Assembly (NCBI GenBank): GCA_905196835.1
Contig: CAJJWN010000016.1
Location: forward strand, 1-64,000
DNA: 64,000 nt
Direction: 5' to 3'
Origin: an uncultured Prevotella sp.
GTDB taxonomy: Bacteria; Bacteroidota; Bacteroidia; Bacteroidales; Bacteroidaceae
The notes beneath the pieces were generated by a model, which saw only the letters and a list, made by a program, of their open reading frames with translations, searched no databases and was not told the DNA's origin. Shown piece by piece: positions 42,094 through 50,167 of the stretch. Position numbers and translations under genes: made by a program. Position 1 is the stretch's first letter, and each line of letters opens with the position of its first letter.

Positions 42094-42203
42094 AAGTCGG
42101 GCAACCCAAAGTGCTGAGTTGGGCAACTCAGCTCGGTGAGTCGGGCAACTCAGCAAAACGAGTTGGGCAACTCACGGAAACGGGTTGGGCGACTTGCAGG
42201 CTT
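42094..42203. repeat. 22-base palindromic tandem repeats, right cluster
   Basis: Five units at exactly 42094, 42116, 42138, 42160 and 42182. The core is GAGTTGGGCAACTCA (palindrome GAGTTG/CAACTC), followed by 7 variable bases (GCTCGGT, GCAAAAC, CGGAAAC). Outer units are less perfect. No gene is supported in 42063-42456 apart from this array. Confidence 0.85.
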
Positions 42204-42456
42204 GGGATAAATGCAAAGAATACAATATTCCAATCCCCGACCCATGCTGCGGAATGTAAAAGCCCGTCATTTCCGTCGGCAAGCATATCCCCGTTCCCGT
42301 TGGGAATGGAAATACCCTTGCCGCCTACGCAAAACCGTAGAAACATGCCGCATGGTCAAGCGTGATGAACCAAATCATCACACCATATCCCATACGCCAC
42401 TTTTCCTTGCCCGGTTTTGCCGCAAGGTAGGCTTTTACGCTTGCCCGACCCGCCCG

Positions 42457-42732
42457 TTATTGCACGTTGCCGCCTTCGAGGGCGGAGTCGAAAGCACTAT
42501 AATGGTCATCGTCATGCACGCTCAATGCCGCCACGAGGCTGTTCAACGTGCGCACGGCATCCAGCCGTTGTTCTGGCGAGCATTCCTCCGGATGGCTCAA
42601 TACATCAATGGCGCAGGTCAGATGCGCCTTTGTCTGCTGCAAGGTGGACACATCTTGAATGGGAAACAGGTAGAAAAGTCCTTCATCGGAAGAACGGACG
42701 ATGCCCTTCAGGGCGGTAGCTTGTAATTCCAT
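42457..42732 (-). CDS. conserved small ICE protein
   Basis: 91 residues, acidic, soluble: MELQATALKGIVRSSDEG then LFYLFPIQDVSTLQQTKAHL, and a DDDHYSAFDSALEGG tail. It looks like a genuine small protein seen in Bacteroidetes conjugative elements, with no known function. It is on the opposite strand to its neighbours. Upstream lie the large inverted repeats, which could regulate it. Confidence 0.6.
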   Translation of the reverse strand: MELQATALKGIVRSSDEGLFYLFPIQDVSTLQQTKAHLTCAIDVLSHPEECSPEQRLDAVRTLNSLVAALSVHDDDHYSAFDSALEGGNVQ

Positions 42733-42752
42733 ATCTTTCGGGTATTAACAAA

Positions 42753-42889
42753 TGACGTAACGCTGCCGGCCACCACGTTCGAGGTATCGCCAAATAACCC
42801 AACACAAAGTGAACCGGCAGGTTACGTCAAGGTATAACCTACCCGGTTCATTTACCTTTGTGTTTTTGAAATTGGCGATTTCCGAACGT
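42753..42889. repeat. nested inverted repeats
   Basis: TGACGTAACGCTGCCGG (42753) pairs with CCGGCAGGTTACGTCA (42814). ACGTTCGAGGTATCGCCAA (42775) pairs with TTGGCGATTTCCGAACGT (42872). AACACAAAGTGAACCGG (42801) pairs with CCGGTTCATTTACCTTTGTGTT (42843). The pairings are mutually exclusive in part. Non-coding. Confidence 0.7.
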
Positions 42890-43083
42890 CAGTAAATGAA
42901 CAACATTACCACGATGCTATTTGCACTGCTGGCACAAAGGTAAGAAAATAACGCCAATAATCCATTGCCATCCTTAAAAACCTCCTTCGGAAAATCCATT
43001 GCGGAAAGAAATCAATGTCCCTACGGTATGTTTCCCTTGCCGCTTTCATTCCCCATCACTCCACAATGTGCTATTGAAAGGTT

Positions 43084-43254
43084 GGATGAGCTGACTTATT
43101 ACGTGCGCAAAGGTAATTTCGGGTTTTGACGGACTAATCAAATTTTTTAGGCACAATCTCCACGCTTCGCAGGCTCAGGTAGTATTCTGCCGAAAAAATT
43201 TGATTCTGCAAAACCCTGTCCTTTGCCCCGCTTACGAAATAAGTCAGCTCACCC
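43084..43254. repeat. long imperfect inverted repeat
   Basis: Arms 43084-43152 and 43189-43254 share GATGAGCTGACTTATT, GGGTTTTG and AATCAAATTTTTT blocks in reverse complement, about 66-69 bases each, around a 36-base centre. The left arm also contains TACCTTTGC on the minus strand (43107-43115), a -7 box. No gene is seen in 42733-43287. Confidence 0.75.
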
Positions 43255-43287
43255 AACTCGTCAATGCATAAAAAAAATGTCGTGATT

Positions 43288-43548
43288 ATGAAAGCAACAA
43301 GAGAAACAAATGGAAATAAGTCGCTTCCCAATCTGCCTCTGCATAAATTCTTGGGCGTGGCGGTGAGGTTCTTCCTTGCGGCATTCTGCACATCCCTGTA
43401 CGGTGGCTCCCTGCTGGTGTGGTTCGTCGGGTCGTGGCTGGTGTGGAACTTCCTTGCGGGTGTAGTACGTTTCCTGTGGGGCTGCCTTGTGTTCCTGTTG
43501 GCATTTGTTTCGCTTGTCGCTTTCATGGTCTGGGTATTAACACTCTAA
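43288..43548 (+). CDS. small membrane protein of the conjugative element
   Basis: 86 residues with two or three hydrophobic helices (FLGVAVRFFLAAFCTSLYGG, LLVWFVGSWLVWNFLAGVV, VFLLAFVSLVAFMVWVLTL). An upstream ATG (43264) is in frame, but the basic N-terminus MKATRETNGNKS fits better. Function unknown. Twelve bases before the SLOG-type gene. Confidence 0.65.
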   Translation: MKATRETNGNKSLPNLPLHKFLGVAVRFFLAAFCTSLYGGSLLVWFVGSWLVWNFLAGVVRFLWGCLVFLLAFVSLVAFMVWVLTL

Positions 43549-43560
43549 ACTCACATCATC

Positions 43561-44049
43561 ATGGAAACAACAGACATCTCAAAAAACGTGTCGTTTACCG
43601 GACACCGCTCCGGCAGGATAAGCCAACCCATGCTCACCCTTTTTGCAGGCATGGTAACGGAAATCAAAAGCCTGTATGCTTCGGGATGCCGTAATTTCTT
43701 CTCCGGCATGGCGGAAGGCGGCGATTTGGTTTTCGCCAAGGCGGTCTTGGCGGCAAGAAACGAATTGACCGACATTCGGCTGGTAGCTGCCATCCCGTTC
43801 CGGGAGCAGTCCGCACGCTATTCCGACATGAACAAGAGGCTTTACATCAGCCTGTTGGAAGAAGCGGACAAGACGGTTGTCCTTTCAGAAAGCTATCACA
43901 AGGGCTGTTTCCACCGGCGCAACGACTTTCTGGTGGAACATGCGGCAATCATGCTCGCTTATTGGGACGGACTGCCCTATGGCGGCACATACTATACCAT
44001 AGGAAAGGCGCAGATGCTGAACAGAATAATTATAAACCTTTATAAATAA
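43561..44049 (+). CDS. SLOG/DUF1273-like protein
   Basis: 162 residues of the YpsA/DUF1273 SLOG fold: VSFTGHRSGRISQP at the start (nucleotide-binding GHR), NFFSGMAEGGDLVFAKAVL (the GMA...GxD motif), and LVEHAAIMLAYWDGLPYGGTYYTI at the end. SLOG proteins bind nucleotides or nucleotide signals and some sit in mobile-element conflict systems. In ICEs of this family it is a common accessory gene with unknown role. Confidence 0.8.
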   Translation: METTDISKNVSFTGHRSGRISQPMLTLFAGMVTEIKSLYASGCRNFFSGMAEGGDLVFAKAVLAARNELTDIRLVAAIPFREQSARYSDMNKRLYISLLEEADKTVVLSESYHKGCFHRRNDFLVEHAAIMLAYWDGLPYGGTYYTIGKAQMLNRIIINLYK

Positions 44050-44057
44050 GAACGCTT

Positions 44058-44276
44058 ATGAAACGGTACAGCAAGACTATCGCACAGCAGTGCAAGTATT
44101 ATGAAGTGGAGGACATTTTCGAGTACATGGTGGAAACCTACATCAACGGCAACCACAGCACCTTTACCCGGCTGTTCAAGGAACTGGAGAAGGACGCACG
44201 CAGGTTGTTCATCGAATACCTGTTGTGGGAAGTCAATCCCCAATACCACGTGGAAATACTGAAAGCAACCATCTAA
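44058..44276 (+). CDS. small conserved ICE protein
   Basis: 72 residues, helical, charged: YYEVEDIFEYMVETYING and FKELEKDARRLFIEYLLWEV. No family name known to me. Eight bases after the SLOG-type gene and 11 before the next, so one transcript. Confidence 0.7.
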   Translation: MKRYSKTIAQQCKYYEVEDIFEYMVETYINGNHSTFTRLFKELEKDARRLFIEYLLWEVNPQYHVEILKATI

Positions 44277-44287
44277 AGAATTACGGT

Positions 44288-44878
44288 ATGGACAAGATAA
44301 TATCCCAAATGACGAAAGAAGGAAAATTGCAGGCTTTGGCGGACTACCATGCCTGCAAGCGTGAGCGGCACATCATTCTCCGCTATATCCAGGCACTCCG
44401 CCGGGAAGATGCGGAACAGACCGCCTATTTCGAGAGCTTCGGCGAAAGCGTGCATCAAATTGTGCTGAACGTGAATACCTACGAGCGCAGGCTTGTTTTC
44501 GGCTATGTGGACAAGCAGTTCAACGAATATGGATGGATAAATGTCATGTTGCCCATCGTGGAGGAAATACGGTTGGACACATCCAACGTGATACACATCG
44601 GCCAGTCCGTGAATGGCACGTATGCCGTTACGGTGAGCTGGTGTACCGGCACGGCAGGAGGCGGTAGCCACCCATCGGTATGGGATGAACCCATTTCCGA
44701 CTACAAGGAAGCGGTACGCACGGGAATACATCGGCTGGAAGGGCATTACACTTATGCGGAACGCCACTCCCTGACAGACAAGGGAAATTACAACCCGAAG
44801 TATATCCGCAAGTTGAAAGCCGGATTGCGGGAACTGAAGTTACGCTATACCGCCCCGCAGCAGTTGAGCCTTTTTTGA
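44288..44878 (+). CDS. conserved ICE protein of unknown function
   Basis: 196 residues, soluble. Visible segments: YHACKRERHIILRYIQALRRE, NTYERRLVFGYVDKQFNEYG, a Gly/Ser-rich SWCTGTAGGGSHPSVW loop, and a basic C-terminus ending LSLF. The ATG at 44288 is chosen over an upstream one that overlaps the previous gene. No function can be assigned. Confidence 0.75.
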   Translation: MDKIISQMTKEGKLQALADYHACKRERHIILRYIQALRREDAEQTAYFESFGESVHQIVLNVNTYERRLVFGYVDKQFNEYGWINVMLPIVEEIRLDTSNVIHIGQSVNGTYAVTVSWCTGTAGGGSHPSVWDEPISDYKEAVRTGIHRLEGHYTYAERHSLTDKGNYNPKYIRKLKAGLRELKLRYTAPQQLSLF

Positions 44879-44903
44879 TTATTCACCTATAAATATATAA
44901 TGT

Positions 44904-45161
44904 ATGGACGTAAAGATTGAAAGCATGATTTTCGGGTGGGACGAGCGGATACCCGAAGTGTTGGTAAAGTTCATCAATTCCGTGACGCTGACAAAGGACG
45001 AACAGGAGCTTCGCGAACTGGTGAAAGTATTTGCACAAAGCAAGGAGTTCAACCGCTTCTTCGCTTTCGGATACGGGAGCAGCCACTTTTGGCTCAAACA
45101 AAGGATGGCATCTGACCCGGACAAGTGCATGGAGAACCGCTTATTGATTGTCGAATTTTAA
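44904..45161 (+). CDS. small conserved ICE protein
   Basis: 85 residues: KIESMIFGWDERIPEVLVKF, a helical middle, then FAFGYGSSHFWLKQRM. Soluble, no recognised domain. Nine bases before the DUF3873-type gene. Confidence 0.65.
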   Translation: MDVKIESMIFGWDERIPEVLVKFINSVTLTKDEQELRELVKVFAQSKEFNRFFAFGYGSSHFWLKQRMASDPDKCMENRLLIVEF

Positions 45162-45169
45162 GGAATTGT

Positions 45170-45406
45170 ATGATGGTTACAAGAATGACAGAAAACGGCG
45201 TTTCGACCTGCCGGGCAGCAGGAACGGAACAATTCGAGAAATTCCAGACTGGTTTTGGGAGAAGAAAACGCACGCTTGTGCAGTACGATTACAGGGCATC
45301 CGATGGGGAATTGTTCTCCTGCGTGGCTCCGACTTTGGAGGAATGCCGCCGCAGGCGCGATGCATGGTTATCGGAAAAGGAAAGAAAGGAGGCCGGCAAT
45401 GAATGA
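45170..45406 (+). CDS. DUF3873-like small protein
   Basis: 78 residues beginning MMVTRMTENGVSTCRAAG, then VQYDYRASDGELFSCVAPTLEECRRRRDAWL, the conserved core of DUF3873 proteins of Bacteroides mobile elements. An AAGGAATTG ribosome site precedes the start; a longer frame upstream overlaps the previous gene. Function unknown. Confidence 0.75.
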   Translation: MMVTRMTENGVSTCRAAGTEQFEKFQTGFGRRKRTLVQYDYRASDGELFSCVAPTLEECRRRRDAWLSEKERKEAGNE

Positions 45407-45644
45407 CGGTTACGAAACGCTGATAATCACATTTAGCGAACCCATCGAGGTTTTGGACGGTAGGTTTGAGGACATCGACACATGGGGCGTGGACAGCCTG
45501 AAGAAGTGGGTGGACGATTACGAGACCACACGCTTCACCCCGATAAATGGCTATACGGCAGTCATCACATCCGAATACAACATGAAGCCCGTAAGGGAAT
45601 GGTTGGAACATTACATGCCCATAGCGGAAATGAAGGAATTGTAG
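45399..45644 (+). CDS. small conserved ICE protein
   Basis: 81 residues, acidic: LIITFSEPIEVLDGRFEDID, WVDDYETTRFTPINGYTAVI, MKPVREWLEHYMP. Starts inside the end of the DUF3873-type gene (8-base overlap, ATGAATGA), preceded by GGAGG, so coupled. Function unknown. It ends the plus-strand run before the minus-strand tra operon. Confidence 0.7.
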   Translation: MNDGYETLIITFSEPIEVLDGRFEDIDTWGVDSLKKWVDDYETTRFTPINGYTAVITSEYNMKPVREWLEHYMPIAEMKEL

Positions 45645-45719
45645 AGGGATGATGCGCTTGCAGAAGCAGCCCGCCGGAACCAATCCGACGGGCTGCAACC
45701 GTTTCACACCACAGGCATG

Positions 45720-45836
45720 TCAGTCCGTTTCCTCGCCCCAAAGCTCCGTATCAGTCGGGGCATGGCGTATGGCACGCCAGATGCAACAGCCGGTTACGGC
45801 AAGAAGCGTCAAGTAAGCAATGGCAAAACAAAGCAT
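45720..45836 (-). CDS. possible small membrane peptide after traQ
   Basis: 38 codons: one hydrophobic helix (AIAYLTLLAVTGCCIW) and an acidic tail (TDTELWGEETD). It follows traQ by 11 bases on the same strand and would be the last gene of the tra operon. Short and without known relatives, so uncertain. Confidence 0.4.
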   Translation of the reverse strand: MLCFAIAYLTLLAVTGCCIWRAIRHAPTDTELWGEETD

Positions 45837-45847
45837 AGCCGTCAGTA

Positions 45848-46306
45848 TTATGGAGCAGGCTGTTCCGGGTTCTCTACTCCTTCTTCCGTCTCGTTGTTGA
45901 ACGAAAAGCTCTTGGTTACCGTCTGGTTAAACGAATCCACAATGTAGATGTCAATCGTCTGCTGGTCGGTGCAGAGCGACCTGTAATAGAGCCGGAAGGT
46001 CTCGCCCGGCAACGAATAAAGGTCATTGGGCAGCAATACCGTGCCGTCCTCCAGACGAAGCTCCCCCTTGCCCGTAGGCTGGAAATAGCGGATGAAATAC
46101 TCCGTTTCCTCGTACCGCCCGCTGCGTACCAACTGGCAGCGTATTTCGGCTTCCCCGCCTTCCACGATGGTACTCTGTACCGGCAGGGTTGCCAAATCGA
46201 ACTCATACACCTGCTGGATGTCCAGCTTGTCGGAACAGGCGCAAAGTAGCACGGCGGCTACCAATGCGAAACCGGCGGTAAAAATCAGTTCAGTCATTCT
46301 TTTCAT
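45848..46306 (-). CDS. traQ: conjugative transposon lipoprotein TraQ (DUF3872)
   Basis: 152 residues with a signal peptide and lipobox VLLCAC. The mature part (EFDLATLPVQSTIVEGGEAEIRCQLV; YFIRYFQPTGKGEL) is the DUF3872 beta fold of TraQ from CTnDOT-type elements. Expected in the periplasm or outer membrane as an accessory of the mating apparatus. It follows traO by 15 bases. Confidence 0.85.
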   Translation of the reverse strand: MKRMTELIFTAGFALVAAVLLCACSDKLDIQQVYEFDLATLPVQSTIVEGGEAEIRCQLVRSGRYEETEYFIRYFQPTGKGELRLEDGTVLLPNDLYSLPGETFRLYYRSLCTDQQTIDIYIVDSFNQTVTKSFSFNNETEEGVENPEQPAP

Positions 46307-46321
46307 TGTCTTGATGATTTA

Positions 46322-46909
46322 TTAGTCCAATATGAATTTCAGCCCCACCCCGAACTGGAAGTGGAAATTTCCCGTACCGCCACCCCACAGGCAGCGTTCA
46401 CGCGCATGGAGGAGCAGTACTGTCCGGTTGGTGAGGTAGGTTTCTATCTCCAGCGATACCGCGCCGCCATAGACGAAAGCGTCGCCGTCCGTGATGCGTG
46501 CCCCGTCATAAAGCAGGCTCTCGCCCCAATTCACCGTTTCATAACCCGCCATCGCCGAGCCGCCCACGTAGCAGAGGAACACCTTGTTCGCGTCCGAGAG
46601 GAAGTTGTAGTAGTATCCCCCTTCCGCCGTGAACTGCGACAGCGGCAGGCGCGTGTCCTTGTACGGGTGGTACTTTTGCAGGTACTCCGCGCCGAACACC
46701 CACTTGCTGCACCCTTTCGTGTACGAGTCCATCGACAGCCCGAAGTGGTAGCCCAGCTCATTGCGCCGGCTTGCCGAATGGAAGCCGTCCGCCATGCCCG
46801 CCGTCAGGCGCAGCCCTTTCATACCCGGCAGACAGCGTTGCGCCTGCACCTTGTCTGCAAGGACAAGGCACAGCGCCATGCCGATTAGAATAAACACCGT
46901 CCGTTTCAT
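46322..46909 (-). CDS. traO: conjugative transposon protein TraO
   Basis: 195 residues, signal peptide ending KVQAQ, then a beta-barrel-like body (LRLTAGMADGFH, YHFGLSMDSY, GGYYYNFLSD, HFQFGVGLKFILD). TraO is an envelope component of the CTnDOT mating apparatus. It lies one base after traN's stop. In CTnDOT relatives traP normally follows; here traQ follows directly. Confidence 0.88.
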   Translation of the reverse strand: MKRTVFILIGMALCLVLADKVQAQRCLPGMKGLRLTAGMADGFHSASRRNELGYHFGLSMDSYTKGCSKWVFGAEYLQKYHPYKDTRLPLSQFTAEGGYYYNFLSDANKVFLCYVGGSAMAGYETVNWGESLLYDGARITDGDAFVYGGAVSLEIETYLTNRTVLLLHARERCLWGGGTGNFHFQFGVGLKFILD

Positions 46910-46910
46910 C

Positions 46911-47909
46911 CTACTTCACTTTCAGTTCGTTGATGACCTTGGCACGCACCAGTTCGGCATTGGTGACCGTGAACTGCTGATGCCGCCCGCCGTTCTGCTC
47001 GTTTATCTCCACCACCAGTTGCTTGTCGTCCGGCAGGGTGAATTTGGGCAGAGTGAACACCGTGCGCTCCCGGCTCTTGCCGCCAATCTCCGTCACGTAG
47101 TTATAGGCACGCAGCGGTACAATCACCTGCTCTTGGATGGCGGTGCGTTTCGCCACTTTCCGGTCCACCACCTTGAACGACACGAAGTCCACCGTGAACG
47201 GCACGTTGGAGGAGTTCTTCAGTTCCGTATGGAAATAAAGCAGCCCGTTGTGCGTGTAGATGCCCTTCAGGATGTACTGGATGCCGAAGCGTTTGCAGCC
47301 GATATGCTTCACCAGCCGTTTGTCATCCTTGTGGATGGACTTCATGATGAGCCGCACCAACAGCGGTGATTCGCTGCCCAACTCCTTCAGATAAATCTCC
47401 TGCGAATTGTTCGGGCGGTTCACCGCCTCCCCGTCGTGCAGGAAGTCCTTCATCTCGATGTTCAGCTTGACCGGCTCGTCGGCATATTTCACGTTATAAG
47501 TATAGTAGCTCCCATCCTCGGTTATCACCGCCAGATTGGTCTCTCGGGAGAAGTCGCGCAGGGCGGCCTTCACCCGGAGCACGTTTTCCGAGCCGTCCGC
47601 CTTGCCCGCAATGATGTCGGCGGAACCCAAGTCCACATACTTGATGGCGGAGGGAAAGATGATATGCACGGTCTTGTAAAACGTAACCTCCAGCGCATAC
47701 GGTGGTATCATCCGGTCGAAGGTTATCGGGCGTGTCAGCCCGTCGAACAGGTCGCCGGTGGACGGGCTTTGTTTTACCCCATCATCGTCCGTTTCAGTTT
47801 GCTCTACTGTTTCTTCCGTTTCTTTCAAGTCGGTTTCTTCCACGACCCTCTGCGCTTGGGCATGGGTCATTGCGGTCATGAGAGCCGCCATAAGCATAAT
47901 TTTCTTCAT
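46911..47909 (-). CDS. traN: conjugative transposon protein TraN (DUF4138)
   Basis: 332 residues from the Met that begins a signal peptide (KKIMLMAALMTAMTHAQA). An acidic linker (EETDLKETEETVEQTETDDD) follows and then the TraN/DUF4138 core (PPYALEVTFYKTVHIIFPSAIKYVDLG), which resembles VirB9-type outer-membrane core proteins that bind the pore protein. The frame opens 16 codons earlier but that overlaps traM's end. Confidence 0.88.
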   Translation of the reverse strand: MKKIMLMAALMTAMTHAQAQRVVEETDLKETEETVEQTETDDDGVKQSPSTGDLFDGLTRPITFDRMIPPYALEVTFYKTVHIIFPSAIKYVDLGSADIIAGKADGSENVLRVKAALRDFSRETNLAVITEDGSYYTYNVKYADEPVKLNIEMKDFLHDGEAVNRPNNSQEIYLKELGSESPLLVRLIMKSIHKDDKRLVKHIGCKRFGIQYILKGIYTHNGLLYFHTELKNSSNVPFTVDFVSFKVVDRKVAKRTAIQEQVIVPLRAYNYVTEIGGKSRERTVFTLPKFTLPDDKQLVVEINEQNGGRHQQFTVTNAELVRAKVINELKVK

Positions 47910-47940
47910 TTTTCCTTGTGAATAATAGTGATACATAAGA

Positions 47941-49242
47941 TTATTTCTTGGGCACAAGCAGCACCGCGTGGTTCGCTTTGAGCGTTACCTTGACGGTGCG
48001 GAACTTCGTGGCGAGGTATTGCGACAGCCCCTGTATCGCACCGCGTCCCAAGTCCGAGGCCAGTTGCGCCCCGGCATCGGTGGAGATGTTGATGCTGCTG
48101 CCCATCGTGGAACCCATGTTGGCCGCCATCTCCTTGAGTGCGGTCAGTTCCTGCGACCCCGGCACGGAGATGCCTTTCATGCCGCCCATGTCATATACCT
48201 CCAGTTCCACCGGCACGACCCTCCCTTTATAGGCAATGGAGCTGACGGTCAGTTCCATGCGCTCCCCGTTGATGCGTGCCGTAGCGGTCAGCACGGTGTT
48301 GGCCGGTATATACATGCCCCCGACATCGACCGGTTCCAGCAGGCGGATTTCCGCCTCCTTGCCGTCGCTTACTGTAACCGTGCGCCGGATGCAGGCACGG
48401 ATGCTGTTCCTGCCTGCCGTGTGCGCTTGGTCTGTTACCGTGTGGAACCCCATGTTGTGGGGACGGCTGTACCGTTCCATGAACTCGGCATCGGACATCG
48501 GTTGTGCCAGCATCGACACGACCTGCTCCGCCACCTGCGTGACCGGGCTGACCGTCCTTCCCTCCGTTTCCGTTACGGGTACGGACTTCGCTCCGCCACC
48601 CTCTTGTGGCAGGTAGCGCGAGGCCATCTCGTAGGATTTCTCTATCAGGCGGAGCTGCTCGTCGGCGGTTTCCTTTGCCTTGCGTTCCTCTTCCGCCCGG
48701 CGTTCCAGCTCTTGTATGCGCCATTCCAGTTCCAGCGTTTTCTGGTCGTCCTCCGGCTCCGGCTGCTCGTAGAAGCTGCCAATCTGCCGGTTGATGTCCC
48801 GGTAGGCATCCGCCGAGGTGCGGATGGACGACCCGCCCGATGATGCAGTTTCTTCGGTCTGGAACACATCTTCCACGGCCTCCCTGTCCGTATCATCCTC
48901 CGCCACCGCCAAGTCCTGCAGGGTGCTCATCTTCTCCCGCTGCTTGCGCTCGAAGTCCTGCTGCTCGTAGGCGGCACGCTTGTCCGAAGGCAGGTTCTTC
49001 TCCTCCGGCATGGGCACTTCCACGTTGAAGCCGTCGGGCAGGCTCTCCCCTTCGTCCGACGGTGCGAATATCAGCCACATCGCCACGCCGAAGACAAGGA
49101 ACAACAGCGGATAGACCAGCATCTTCCTCCGTTTCCGGATTTCTTCGGGAGTCAGCGGTTGGGACTCCTTCCGCCCGCGTTCATTCTTCTTTGCCGTTTC
49201 CGGCTGTTTTTCCGTTTTGTTCTCTTTCATGTTTCCTGTCAT
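47941..49242 (-). CDS. traM: conjugative transposon protein TraM (VirB10-like)
   Basis: 433 residues: a short charged cytoplasmic N-terminus, one transmembrane helix (LVYPLLFLVFGVAMWLIF), a long charged, coiled periplasmic region (ELEWRIQELERRAEEERKAKE), and a C-terminal domain (GMYIPANTVLTATARINGERMEL) that is the VirB10/TraM core linking inner and outer membranes. Starts at residue 1 or Met5. It overlaps traL by about 60 bases in another frame. Confidence 0.88.
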   Translation of the reverse strand: MTGNMKENKTEKQPETAKKNERGRKESQPLTPEEIRKRRKMLVYPLLFLVFGVAMWLIFAPSDEGESLPDGFNVEVPMPEEKNLPSDKRAAYEQQDFERKQREKMSTLQDLAVAEDDTDREAVEDVFQTEETASSGGSSIRTSADAYRDINRQIGSFYEQPEPEDDQKTLELEWRIQELERRAEEERKAKETADEQLRLIEKSYEMASRYLPQEGGGAKSVPVTETEGRTVSPVTQVAEQVVSMLAQPMSDAEFMERYSRPHNMGFHTVTDQAHTAGRNSIRACIRRTVTVSDGKEAEIRLLEPVDVGGMYIPANTVLTATARINGERMELTVSSIAYKGRVVPVELEVYDMGGMKGISVPGSQELTALKEMAANMGSTMGSSINISTDAGAQLASDLGRGAIQGLSQYLATKFRTVKVTLKANHAVLLVPKK

Positions 49243-49504
49243 GATTAAAATGGATACTGTCTTTACTTATGCCCGGATGCAGTTCCAACTGCCGCATCCG
49301 TTCTATTCTCATCTGCTCTCCCCGGCGTTTGCCGATGTTGTATATCGACGACACGGTGATGTAGATGGAGAGGGCGCTGAATCCCACGAGCATCGCCACC
49401 ACCACGATGAGCCGCACATCGGGCGACAACCGTCCGCACACGCAGCGCATCCCGTCGCTTATCCGGTCAGGGATGTAATGGAGCCACTTTCTTGTCTTTC
49501 CCAT
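49181..49504 (-). CDS. traL: conjugative transposon protein TraL (DUF3989)
   Basis: 107 residues with one membrane helix (LIVVVAMLVGFSALSIYITVSSIY) and a charged C-terminus. DUF3989/TraL proteins are small inner-membrane components of this mating apparatus. The last 20 codons overlap the start of traM. Confidence 0.85.
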   Translation of the reverse strand: MGKTRKWLHYIPDRISDGMRCVCGRLSPDVRLIVVVAMLVGFSALSIYITVSSIYNIGKRRGEQMRIERMRQLELHPGISKDSIHFNHDRKHEREQNGKTAGNGKEE

Positions 49505-49510
49505 ACGCCT

Positions 49511-50134
49511 TTACCTTTCTATGGTCCGTAAATCGCGGTTCTCCAGAATGGTGAACTGCTCCATCGTGAAACCGTGAGGATTGTTGTCCGACCGCACCGA
49601 GTTCAGCAGGCGGCAGCGGGTTACAAGACTGCGCTCGGTGATGTTGCTGCTCCTGACGAGCGACTGGCGGGCATAGGTCGTCACGATGTAGGGGTAACGC
49701 TCGAAGTCGCACGCCACGCTGTCCACCCGCACGGTCTGGTTGATGTTCGCCGAGATGATGCGGTTGTAATATCCCTTCTCCTCCCAATCCTTGTAGTAGC
49801 GGAAGGCGCTCTCGTCGCACAGGTACAACGCCCGGCGGATGTTCCCCTCGATGGCCGCCTTGTCGGGCGAGAGTGTGAAGAACAGTTCGTGGAACCGCCT
49901 GACATGTTCCCGCGCCTCGACCGGACGGTTCTGGGAGAGGTCTTGCGAGAGCGCGAGGATGAGCGACTTGCCGTTGTCCAGCACGTAGATTTTCTCCCGC
50001 TGCTTCTCGGCGAAGCTGTACGAATTCCATAGCGCGTAGCCCGTGACCAACGCGCACAGCACGACGAAGGCTATCGCCATCGTGCGTATCTGCCGGAAGC
50101 TCGTTTCGATGTTCTTTAATGATTTGAATTCCAT
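49511..50134 (-). CDS. traK: conjugative transposon protein TraK (VirB8-like)
   Basis: 207 residues: N-terminal amphipathic part, one transmembrane helix (TMAIAFVVLCALVTGYALW), then a periplasmic NTF2-like domain as in VirB8 proteins (ARQSLVRSSNITERSLVTRCRLLNSVRSDNNPHGF). Inner-membrane platform component. It is separated from traJ by a 93-base gap with alternative hairpins. Confidence 0.88.
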   Translation of the reverse strand: MEFKSLKNIETSFRQIRTMAIAFVVLCALVTGYALWNSYSFAEKQREKIYVLDNGKSLILALSQDLSQNRPVEAREHVRRFHELFFTLSPDKAAIEGNIRRALYLCDESAFRYYKDWEEKGYYNRIISANINQTVRVDSVACDFERYPYIVTTYARQSLVRSSNITERSLVTRCRLLNSVRSDNNPHGFTMEQFTILENRDLRTIER

Positions 50135-50167
50135 TTTCTTTTATTCTTGTTATTGATGCTTTCTGTT

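Noticed and set aside
42094..42203. CRISPR array
   Set aside because: Palindromic 15-base core with 7-base variable part; far too short for spacers and no cas genes nearby.
42128..42346. A 72-codon minus-strand frame over the right repeat cluster
   Set aside because: Its C-terminal codons are just the tandem repeats read in reverse and no start signal or family is seen.
43561..44049. Stand-alone defence system around the SLOG-type gene
   Set aside because: SLOG proteins can be part of nucleotide-signalling defence, but no effector gene is next to it and the gene is a routine member of this ICE family.
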